Of a DNA stretch of 5,777 nucleotides, positions 1 to 5,777 are shown one piece after another. A model generated the notes under the pieces. That model was given only the letters and a program-made list of their open reading frames with translations, was not told the origin of the DNA and made no database searches. Positions within the stretch are counted from its first letter, which is position 1. Each line of letters opens with the position of its first letter. This stretch comes from Deltaproteobacteria bacterium (GTDB lineage: Bacteria > Desulfobacterota > Syntrophia > Syntrophales > UBA2210). The stretch lies in the NCBI GenBank assembly GCA_016934695.1, contig JAFGSH010000120.1, forward strand, positions 1-5,777, written 5' to 3'. The translations under genes and the position numbers were made by a program.

Positions 1-638
1 AAGTTGGCGGCCAGGGGCTGCGTGGAGAAGGGGAATTCGGTGATGACGGCGCCGCTTTCCGATATTTTTTCAAACAGTTCTTTGTTCTCAGGCGGATACA
101 CGACATCAAGACCGCAGCCCAGAACGGCGATGGTCCGTCCCTTTCCCGCGAGCGCCCCGCCGTGGGCGGCGGAGTCGATCCCCCGCGCCATGCCGCTGAC
201 GATGGTTATCCCCTCCATGGCGAGCTGCCGGCAGAGCCGCTCCGTTGTGAATTTCCCGTAGGTGCTGGCCATGCGGGAGCCGACCACCGCGAGCGTGATG
301 TCCCGGGGATTGAGGGTCCCCCTGACATACAGGACGGGCGGAAGATCGTATATATCCAGAAGCAGTCGGGGGTACAGCGCCGAACCCGAGGTGATGAAAG
401 AGACGTTCAGCCGCTCCGCCGTCTCCATCTCCCCTTCGACCCGCGTCCAGTCGTCAAACCTCTGTATATTGTGTGCCGTTTTCCGCGTAATGCCGGGCAC
501 TTCCTGAAGGGCTGCCGCAGGCGCTTCGAAGATGGCGCGTGGGGAGCCGAACCTCTCGAGGAGGTTCTTGTATCCGACATTTCCCACGGCATCCACGAAC
601 TTCAGGGCAAGCCAGTATTTCAGATCGGTAGGAGTCAT
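1..638 (-). CDS. dprA: DNA processing protein DprA/Smf, N-terminal 212 residues (3' end beyond the window)
   Basis: DprA binds single-stranded DNA that enters the cell and loads RecA on it during natural transformation; homologues also occur in bacteria not known to be competent. The frame is open from the ATG at 638 to the left edge. Residues 1-65 form a helical domain with a helix-hairpin-helix-like LQEVPGITRKTA (44-55). The Rossmann core follows, with AVVGSRMASTYG (117-128), the family signature SGMARGIDSAAHGGAL (148-163) and AVLGCGLDVVYPPEN (171-185). The family is usually about 290-380 residues, so the end of the Rossmann core and any C-terminal domain lie outside. The ATG has no clear Shine-Dalgarno sequence, but an in-frame stop lies about 20 codons upstream and no better start is seen between. 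The gene is transcribed away from the large exported protein and has a good sigma70-like promoter at 702-731. Identification is from conserved motifs and is secure; whether the host is competent cannot be told. Confidence 0.95.
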   Translation of the reverse strand, partial: MTPTDLKYWLALKFVDAVGNVGYKNLLERFGSPRAIFEAPAAALQEVPGITRKTAHNIQRFDDWTRVEGEMETAERLNVSFITSGSALYPRLLLDIYDLPPVLYVRGTLNPRDITLAVVGSRMASTYGKFTTERLCRQLAMEGITIVSGMARGIDSAAHGGALAGKGRTIAVLGCGLDVVYPPENKELFEKISESGAVITEFPFSTQPLAAN

Positions 639-701
639 GATCGTGTCGATACAAGATTCAGGCGTCAGGGTTTCGGGTTATGGATGATCGCCAGGGCCGG
701 G

Positions 702-731
702 ACTATATATGGTATCTCCGAGAGGTGTCAA
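702..731 (-). promoter_or_regulatory. Predicted sigma70 promoter of dprA
   Basis: On the minus strand a perfect -35 TTGACA (726-731) is followed after 18 bases by TATAGT (702-707), five of six matches to the -10 consensus. Transcription would begin near 695 and give a leader of about 57 bases before the dprA ATG at 638. An overlapping TATATA at 16-base spacing is an alternative -10. Confidence 0.6.
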
Positions 732-753
732 GTTTTTTTGGAGCGTCGTTTGC

Positions 754-782
754 TTGACATAGTCGAGAAGTTATAATAATTT
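754..782 (+). promoter_or_regulatory. Possible promoter of the exported protein gene, with unusual spacing
   Basis: A perfect TTGACA (754-759) and a perfect TATAAT (772-777) lie on the plus strand, but only 12 bases apart, too close for a standard sigma70 promoter. At a 17-base spacing the -10 would be TAATTT (777-782), a weak match; with the TATAAT kept, a 16-base spacing gives TTGCTT (750-755) as -35. Some promoter here is likely, since the gene is divergent from dprA and has only about 200 bases upstream, but which boxes are used is unclear. Confidence 0.4.
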
Positions 783-841
783 CACTTACGCGGCGCGATA
801 CTCCCGGTGCGTGTCCGGGGGGTTGGTTGCTGCTGTCCGCG

Positions 842-3724
842 ATGAAAAGAGGTATGATGACGTTACATTCAAAAGGCATCCGTGCCGCAGCCCTCGCCCT
901 GATCCTGCTCCTTGCGGGTCCGTCCGCGGCCCCCGCCCCGGCCGGAAATTCGATCCTTTCCGTGACGCCCGACAGGGTGGATTTCGGCGTGATGAGAAAC
1001 ACCCAGACCGCGGTCCGCTCGGTCGAGATAGGGGGCAGGGGGAGGATAGCGTGGAAGGTCAAGTGGGCGGAACCCTGGCTGACGCTGAATGCCTATTCGG
1101 GGGTTGTCGAGGACGATGTACAGGTCGTGTCTGTCACGGCACACCCCCGTGATCTTTCGCTGGGACGCCATCAAACCGAACTGGTGATAGCCACCTCCGC
1201 CGGAACCAGAACGATTCCGGTGTCGCTTACCATCCTGCAGGGAGGCGATGCCGCTCCCGGTCCGCAACTGGAAAGGATCATCCTGACATCGCCGACGACC
1301 GCCGCGCAGGTCGGCAGGAAGGTGCGTCTGGGCGCCCTCGGCGTGTATTCCGACGGTTCGCGAAGGGATATCACGAAAGGGGCGCAGTGGGTATCGGATA
1401 ACAGGACGGCGGGCGACTTTGTCGAAAAGGGATTTTTTCTCGGAAGATCTGCGGGAAACGTGCGGGTATTCGCGAAGGAGGGCAGGGTGAAAAGCCCGCC
1501 CATGACCGTCCGTGTCGACCCCCTCGACGGCCCCCTTCTGAAGGCGTATCTGTCTAATGTCACGCTGGACCATATGGAGAAGAATGCAACGGAGGCCCTC
1601 TCCCTGTCCCTCAGGAATGCCGGTACGGGAGACCTGGAATGGGAGGCTGTGAGCCGGGCCTCATGGCTGGTGGTGGAACGGGACGCTCCCCCCGATGGAG
1701 CGGACAGGACGATATTGGATGAACGGCGCTCCTGGGGGGCCGGATACAGCGGCCTGAGCGGCACAGGCGCGAAGACGATCAAGATCACTGTGGATACCAC
1801 GGGTCTCCCGGAGGGGACCTACGAGGGGGACATCCTGATACGGTCGAACGGAGGTGATGAGGAGATAGCCGTTCCGATCACCGTCCTCTCCCTCGCCTCC
1901 ATATCCCTTACCCCCGTTTCCGTCAAGATGGCGGTGAATGACAGGATGGCGTTCCGGGCGACGGGCATATGGTCGGACGGAAGCAGGACCGATCTTTCCA
2001 GCGGTTCGGGCGGCAGATGGGTCCTCTCCGACCCCTCGGTAGGGTTCTTCCTGCGCAGGCGGCCCGTCTTTATCGCCGGTACGGCCGGACGGGTCGAGAT
2101 CAGGAGGGTGAAAGGGAACGTGAGCAGCAATGCGGCCATCATCGATGTCGATGAGGCACCCGCCGTCCCTGTCCTGCTGGTATCGTCCCATGAAGTTGAT
2201 TTCGGCACCATCGGCCCCGGCGAGATCTCGAAGGGCGACGTCTTCCTCAAGAATGTCGGAGGGGGTGAACTGGTGTGGGACGCGCACGGGATGGAAGGGT
2301 GGAGCACTCCCGAAGGCGTCACCCTTTCAGGGACGGCGGGACGGTCCGGACGCCGCCTCCGCCTCTCGGTCGAGTCCGTGGCCGAAGACGAAACATACAT
2401 GAGCGGACCCTTTGCCGTTCGGATGCGTCTCGATGCGGGCCATAGCTCGATGTTCTATGAAAAATTCCTTTCTCCGGGTATTTATAGAGAAGAGCTGAAG
2501 TTACACTTCAATGGAGGAGAGCGCTCGTTATTCCTGACATTTGCCGTGGCGGGGCAGGGGTCGCGTCCCAGCATGGAGGTATATCCCCTCGGGATAGATC
2601 TCGGGAGTCTTGCGGCGGGCGAGGCCGCGGTGAAAAAGATCGAGCTGCGAAACGTCGGGAAGAGCGTCCTGAAATGGAACGCGGTCCTGCAGGGGAACAG
2701 GAGGGCATTCCGGGGGGTGACGCTTGAAAAAGGGCGATACATTTCATTCGCCGATCAGACTGCCTCCGGGAAGAACCGCTACACCATACCGGAGCGCCTG
2801 AGAGACCGGGTTGCAATCTCCGGTGAATGGGCCGCCGGAAAGAGGGGGTATCCCTCCAGCACCGGGGAGGGGACCACGTTCCGGTATGCCTTCTCCGGAA
2901 GCGGGATAGCCGTATTCCTCTGGAAGGATCTCTACGGAGGAACGGTCGATGTGTTTGTCGACGGCCGGATGGTCGGCGAGGTGGACTGCGCCTTCGGGGA
3001 GAGGAAGAGGATAGAATTCCCGGCGGCGGAGAATCTCGCGGAGGGAGAGACCCACCTCCTTGTCCTCGTGGCGAGGGGGGGGGCCGTGGAGATCGAAGGC
3101 GTGCGTGTGTACACGACAAGCCTCATGGAAGGCAGGAAAGGGTGGATAGGGATATCTCCCGAGCGGGGGACGACGACCAACGAGGTGGACTACATCACGG
3201 TATCGGTTGCCCCGGAAGGATTGCCCGTCGGCTCGTACGGCGAGAACATCATCTTTTACTCCGACGAAGGGATGGAGGTCGTTGAAGTATCGCTTGATGT
3301 TACGAGCGCCAGTCCTTTGGAATTCATAGATATATATCGATATGCAAAAGGGGCGGAAATCCTGATGTCGCCCGAAGATGAGCAGGGAGAGCTCCGGGCC
3401 CGGGGGTACCGGAAGGAGGGGCCGGTCTTCCGGCTCTTCCGCACGGGGACACCGGGGACCGCGGAATTCTTCCGGTGGCATAACGCGTCGAAGGGAACCT
3501 ACTTTTACTCGTACAACCGGTCGGGCTGGAAACGTTCCCTCAGGGGGTACGTCTTCGACGGGCCGATCGGAAATATCGCGACGTTGAAGCTGCCCCATAC
3601 CAGGGACCTGTACCGGTGGTACAACCCCAGGACAGAGGCGTATTTCTACACGACGGACCCCAAGGGCGAAGATCAGGAGAAGAAAGGGTACGTCTACGAC
3701 GGGATCGCCGGGTATGTGAGATGA
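842..3724 (+). CDS. Large exported multidomain beta-sandwich protein (BACON/ASH-like, Big2-like, nested jelly-roll, C-terminal DUF5648-like repeats)
   Basis: Predicted secreted or surface protein of 960 residues; no enzyme motif is recognised. A signal peptide is clear: basic residues, hydrophobic AAALALILLLAG (15-26), likely cleavage after APA (about 34). Domains follow: BACON/ASH-like (38-132); Big2-like (142-226, with GVYSDGSRRDIT); BACON-like (232-350, an insertion near 280-310); Big2-like (352-436, GIWSDGSRTDLS); ASH/BACON-like (443-570); and a BACON-like unit whose halves (575-617 and 767-822) flank a jelly-roll-like module (620-760). The C terminus (828-960) holds three aromatic repeats resembling DUF5648, ending KGYVYDGIAGYV. 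No membrane anchor or sorting signal is seen. Such domains usually bind carbohydrate or protein, so adhesion or glycan binding is the best guess, by inference. The start is uncertain: TTG 827, ATG 842, 854 and 857 share the frame, and an AGAGG at 848-852 favours 857; all keep the signal peptide. A G9 run lies at 3075-3083. Confidence 0.85.
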   Translation: MKRGMMTLHSKGIRAAALALILLLAGPSAAPAPAGNSILSVTPDRVDFGVMRNTQTAVRSVEIGGRGRIAWKVKWAEPWLTLNAYSGVVEDDVQVVSVTAHPRDLSLGRHQTELVIATSAGTRTIPVSLTILQGGDAAPGPQLERIILTSPTTAAQVGRKVRLGALGVYSDGSRRDITKGAQWVSDNRTAGDFVEKGFFLGRSAGNVRVFAKEGRVKSPPMTVRVDPLDGPLLKAYLSNVTLDHMEKNATEALSLSLRNAGTGDLEWEAVSRASWLVVERDAPPDGADRTILDERRSWGAGYSGLSGTGAKTIKITVDTTGLPEGTYEGDILIRSNGGDEEIAVPITVLSLASISLTPVSVKMAVNDRMAFRATGIWSDGSRTDLSSGSGGRWVLSDPSVGFFLRRRPVFIAGTAGRVEIRRVKGNVSSNAAIIDVDEAPAVPVLLVSSHEVDFGTIGPGEISKGDVFLKNVGGGELVWDAHGMEGWSTPEGVTLSGTAGRSGRRLRLSVESVAEDETYMSGPFAVRMRLDAGHSSMFYEKFLSPGIYREELKLHFNGGERSLFLTFAVAGQGSRPSMEVYPLGIDLGSLAAGEAAVKKIELRNVGKSVLKWNAVLQGNRRAFRGVTLEKGRYISFADQTASGKNRYTIPERLRDRVAISGEWAAGKRGYPSSTGEGTTFRYAFSGSGIAVFLWKDLYGGTVDVFVDGRMVGEVDCAFGERKRIEFPAAENLAEGETHLLVLVARGGAVEIEGVRVYTTSLMEGRKGWIGISPERGTTTNEVDYITVSVAPEGLPVGSYGENIIFYSDEGMEVVEVSLDVTSASPLEFIDIYRYAKGAEILMSPEDEQGELRARGYRKEGPVFRLFRTGTPGTAEFFRWHNASKGTYFYSYNRSGWKRSLRGYVFDGPIGNIATLKLPHTRDLYRWYNPRTEAYFYTTDPKGEDQEKKGYVYDGIAGYVR

Positions 3725-3745
3725 CGCCGCCTCCGGTGTTTTGTC

Positions 3746-3774
3746 TTGACAAATACAGGTAAAGTGACTACAAG
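3746..3774 (+). promoter_or_regulatory. Predicted sigma70 promoter of the tRNA-Arg gene
   Basis: A perfect -35 TTGACA (3746-3751) is followed after 17 bases by TACAAG (3769-3774), four of six matches to the -10 consensus. The tRNA starts 20 bases after the -10 box, so the precursor would have a 5' leader of roughly a dozen bases. It lies just after the stop codon of the exported protein gene, so the tRNA appears to be a separate unit. Confidence 0.65.
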
Positions 3775-3794
3775 AACCTTCTTTTTCGAACAGT

Positions 3795-3871
<77 letters not shown>

Positions 3872-3878
3872 TACAATA

Positions 3879-4311
3879 TCAGGGGGCTACGAGTCTAAGA
3901 TAAGGCTTGTGCCCCCTGTTCTTTTGTGGGTGTGATAAATTTGTGATAACCGCCCCCTCAAACCTGTCCATAACCTCTATGGATTTCCTGAGACTTTCGG
4001 TGTTGTGATGAGCGCATCGCATCACCGTTGAGGGAGTCTTCCATCTTCCCAGTTTCTGTACCTCGTAGATACCGACCCGCGAGGGTGTCGATTCCCCGGT
4101 CCTTCTTTGCCTTCCTGACGGGACTATCCCTTGCCCACTCCCATTCCAGAATCGCAAGATTAAAGGCATGACTCATCAGCGTCAGTTCATAATTGATAGT
4201 ACGGGAAGTAACCTCATCATTTCGCCGTTGAATCTTGTAATCAGAGATCATGGCAGGAGTAATGTTCTTTATACAGATATCTTTAAAAAACCTGAGCAGG
4301 TTCTTCGCCAT
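3879..4311 (-). pseudogene. Tyrosine recombinase/phage-type integrase remnant, internally deleted and frameshifted
   Basis: The intact family member would integrate and excise a mobile element at the tRNA. From ATG 4311 the frame reads a core-binding (SAM-like) domain, with LLRFFKDICIKNITP and SRTINYELTLMSHAFNLAI as the clearest parts, up to WEWARDSPVRKAKK (about 4100). The match then jumps to another frame and straight to the last ~60 residues of the family: GIYEVQKLGRWKTPS, then MRCAHHNTESLRKSIEVMD, stop at 3879. The region with the catalytic Arg and His-x-x-Arg boxes, over 100 residues, is missing, and Cys stands where the catalytic Tyr of the usual RYAHH motif is expected. The arm-binding N terminus is also lost: a stop lies in frame near 4381. 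A strong AAGGAGG (4320-4326) eight bases before ATG 4311 could still allow a 117-residue fragment ending at 3958. The gene reads toward tRNA-Arg and stops seven bases from it, the classic arrangement for a tRNA-specific integrase. It is surely inactive as a recombinase. Confidence 0.9.
3881..3925 (+). terminator. Probable intrinsic terminator of the tRNA-Arg gene
   Basis: The arms AGGGGGC (3881-3887) and GCCCCCT (3911-3917) pair perfectly. Inside them CGAGTCT (3890-3896) pairs with AGGCTTG (3903-3909), allowing two G-U pairs, around the loop AAGATA; an extra A-U pair (3889-3910) leaves one bulged base. A T-rich but imperfect tail, GTTCTTTT, follows (3918-3925). The hairpin begins ten bases after the tRNA. 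It also lies inside the last codons of the integrase remnant on the other strand. Confidence 0.6.
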
Positions 4312-4361
4312 CTTGCCTTCCTCCTTTTTAAGGATGGAGTGTAATAGAATGGCAAGGAGGG

Positions 4362-4398
4362 CTACCGGACAGGAATTGCATTATTTTTTGTCCGGTAG
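4362..4398. repeat. Perfect 10-bp inverted repeat with 17-base spacer
   Basis: CTACCGGACA (4362-4371) and its exact complement TGTCCGGTAG (4389-4398) flank an AT-rich spacer that ends in a run of T (4384-4389). It lies just upstream of the integrase remnant. It could be an operator or recombinase arm site, a hairpin in RNA, or a relic end of an inserted element. No T tail follows the second arm on the plus strand, so it is not a clear terminator. Confidence 0.6.
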
Positions 4399-4523
4399 AA
4401 GGAGATTTTACGCAATAGGGTGATAAACCAGGTGCGTGTTTCTTCCTGAAGTGAGTAAACAGCATAAGTGAGGAAAAATTGCTGATATCACTTGGACGTC
4501 AACAGCTAAGGGCCATGTATTCT

Positions 4524-4551
4524 TTGACTTTATGATATTTTTATGTAAAAT
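4524..4551 (+). promoter_or_regulatory. Predicted sigma70 promoter reading toward the PAS protein
   Basis: TTGACT (4524-4529, five of six) and TAAAAT (4546-4551, five of six) are 16 bases apart in a very AT-rich setting. Transcription would start near 4558 and give a leader of almost 300 bases before the PAS gene ATG at 4854. In such AT-rich DNA, promoter-like matches arise by chance, so the call is tentative. Confidence 0.45.
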
Positions 4552-4853
4552 AAAAAAACAAATTAAAGAGAATTTCTTTGATTCTCATATGGCTTCATTG
4601 TTCGCTAGCCTGCTTTAGTTATCATGGCTATACCTCGCTGGAGGGCTAATGTCTGAGCGAGTTCATTTTAACCATAGTACCTTATGTAGACCCATCCCGC
4701 ACCACGGCAGTAGCTCACCCCCCATCATTAATAATTTTTTATATGCACGAAAAATATTATTCTACTACAGCCACACGTCAACAGCGGTACAGAGGACTTT
4801 TACACATTTGCGCAGACTGCACGCTTTCTATTCAGATTTCAGCAGGTGACCTT

Positions 4854-5777
4854 ATGAAAGATGATCTGAAGACAAAGAAACAGCTTATAGATGAGCTAAC
4901 GGAATTGCGCTTGCAAAATGCCGCGTTGAAAGACTTGGCAAGCGCGAATAAATACCGAAGCCTGGTGGAAAACATCAAGGATATCATCTATGAATTGGAC
5001 AGCCAGGGTGTGATCCTTTATATCAGTCCGGCGGTCCGGGATATGCTGGGATTTGACTCGACTGAAATCATCGGGAAGAAATTCACCGAGCTTGCGTATG
5101 AAGATGACCTGAGTCGTCTGGAGGAATGGTTTTCTGAACTCCGCAAAGGTCGAGAATCCCCATCCGAGTATAGAGTTAGCGACAAATCCGGTCAGTTAAG
5201 ATGGGCGCAGACGAGGGTCAGACCTATCATGGAAGACGACCAGTTTAGGGGTGCCCGCGGAATACTCATAGATGTTACCGAGCAGAAGCATGCGGAGGAG
5301 CGCCTACGCAAATCCGAAGAGAAATACCGCAGTGTATTTAACAACTCCATTATGGGGATTTCCCAGACGCTCCATGATGGGCGTCTTATCGCTGTTAACA
5401 ACGCCTATGCAAAAATGTACGGCTATGCAAACGCAGAAGAAATGATGACCAAGGTATCCAGCGTTGGACCACTTTATGCGAACCCGGCGGAGCGGGAAGA
5501 TGTGCTGCGCATCCTCACGGAAAAGGGTGTCGTGGAGCCAAGGGAGATCACTGCCATCCGGCGCGATGGAACACAATTCATCGTTCTGGCAGGAGCTCGG
5601 GAGATCAGAGATTCCAAAGGAAACCTGTTGTATTATCAGGCAGAACAGATAGACATCACCGAGCGCAAGGAGGCTGAGGATAAGATCAAGAAGCAAACCG
5701 ACGCCATGGAAGCAGCTATCGATGGTATAGCCATCCTCAATAAGGATGAGGAATACACCTATTTGAACCACGCTCAT
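4854..5777 (+). CDS. Multi-PAS signalling protein, probably a sensor histidine kinase (N-terminal 308 residues; 3' end beyond the window)
   Basis: A cytoplasmic sensor: no signal peptide or membrane segment is seen. Residues 1-30 look like a leucine-rich coiled coil (LIDELTELRLQNAALKDL). PAS domain 1 spans about 33-145, from KYRSLVENIKDIIYELD through SPAVRDMLGFDSTEIIG to the PAC-type end GARGILIDVTEQKHAEERL. PAS domain 2 spans about 156-272, from KYRSVFNNSIMGISQ through VNNAYAKMYGYANAEEM to EQIDITERKEAE. A third begins at about 281 (DAMEAAIDGIAILNKDEEY) and is cut by the edge. The two DVTE/DITE ends and the linking helices are typical of PAS chains in histidine kinases and diguanylate cyclases; the output domain is not in the window, so kinase is only the likeliest guess. 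The ATG at 4854 has AGGTGA four bases upstream and no alternative start in frame nearby. Ligands of the PAS domains cannot be read from sequence. The gene sits beyond the integrase scar and has a lower GC content than the left genes. Confidence 0.9.
   Translation, partial: MKDDLKTKKQLIDELTELRLQNAALKDLASANKYRSLVENIKDIIYELDSQGVILYISPAVRDMLGFDSTEIIGKKFTELAYEDDLSRLEEWFSELRKGRESPSEYRVSDKSGQLRWAQTRVRPIMEDDQFRGARGILIDVTEQKHAEERLRKSEEKYRSVFNNSIMGISQTLHDGRLIAVNNAYAKMYGYANAEEMMTKVSSVGPLYANPAEREDVLRILTEKGVVEPREITAIRRDGTQFIVLAGAREIRDSKGNLLYYQAEQIDITERKEAEDKIKKQTDAMEAAIDGIAILNKDEEYTYLNHAH

Larger units (their letters stand above)
4312..4853. other. AT-rich stretch without a convincing gene
   Basis: About 540 bases between the integrase remnant and the PAS protein. 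It holds the inverted repeat at 4362-4398, the predicted promoter at 4524-4551 and a small imperfect hairpin (GAGAAT 4568-4573 with ATTCTC 4581-4586). A 66-codon frame from ATG 4649 to 4849 has a GGAGGG (4639-4644) before it, but its composition (His, Ser, Tyr and Phe scattered, no pattern of a folded protein) does not look like a real protein. Base composition is far below that of the left part. It is most likely eroded mobile-element DNA plus the 5' leader of the PAS gene. Confidence 0.6.

Noticed and set aside
162..776. 204-codon plus-strand frame opposite dprA
   Set aside because: The minus strand encodes clear DprA motifs over the same bases; the plus frame is Arg- and Gly-rich without any recognised motif.
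869..3598. Several long open frames on both strands within the exported protein gene, for example 2744-3598 minus and 1171-1800 minus
   Set aside because: They are shadows caused by high GC. They are rich in Arg, Pro and Gly with no domain pattern, whereas the plus-strand frame has a signal peptide and recognisable domains.
3931..3949. Direct repeat TGTGATAA, twice, 11 bases apart
   Set aside because: It falls in the coding sequence for the integrase C terminus (VITNLSH) and is short; no sign that it is an arm-binding site.
4649..4849. 66-codon plus-strand frame with a GGAGGG upstream
   Set aside because: Composition is unlike a folded protein, it lies in AT-rich debris, and no family is recognised; kept only as a remark.
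5304..5777. 157-codon minus-strand frame rich in Leu, Ile and Val
   Set aside because: It is the antisense of the PAS domains, which are clear on the plus strand.
3872..5777. Second copy of the tRNA 3' end (attR) or a CRISPR array
   Set aside because: Reading through the region I found no repeat of the T-loop-to-CCA sequence and no regularly spaced repeats.

Overview
The window looks like a chromosomal piece from a Gram-negative, GC-rich anaerobe of the former Deltaproteobacteria (for example Syntrophales- or Desulfobacterota-like). This taxonomic guess is inference. It rests on the secreted BACON/Big2-like architecture, the CTTGACA-type -35 boxes, the multi-PAS sensor protein and the tRNA-linked integrase. 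No marker gene here fixes the lineage.

Left part (1-3724), GC-rich (39 of 60 bases are G+C in the line at 1021): the 5' two thirds of dprA on the minus strand runs off the left edge. A divergent promoter region (about 640-841) separates it from a 960-residue exported protein on the plus strand. That protein has a signal peptide, alternating BACON/ASH-like and Big2-like beta-sandwich domains, a jelly-roll-like module nested in the last BACON-like domain, and three C-terminal aromatic repeats resembling DUF5648. A run of nine G inside the gene is a candidate slippage site.

Middle (3746-4311): a tRNA-Arg(UCU) gene has its own promoter and a terminator-like hairpin. Seven bases after its CCA begins, on the opposite strand, the 3' end of a broken tyrosine recombinase. 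The integrase keeps its core-binding domain and its last ~60 residues, but has lost most of the catalytic domain, changes frame, and has Cys where the catalytic Tyr is expected. This is the scar of an integrative element that used the tRNA 3' end. The tRNA itself has a C-U mismatch in the T stem and a G-U first acceptor pair, both on the 3' side.

Right part (4312-5777), lower in GC (15 of 60 at 4501, 27 of 60 at 5041): an AT-rich stretch of about 540 bases without a convincing gene holds a perfect 10-bp inverted repeat and a good sigma70-like promoter. It is followed by the start of a cytoplasmic multi-PAS signalling protein that runs off the right edge. The genes do not form one pathway. The window is best read as a core region (dprA, surface protein, tRNA) meeting an accessory region at a tRNA integration site.
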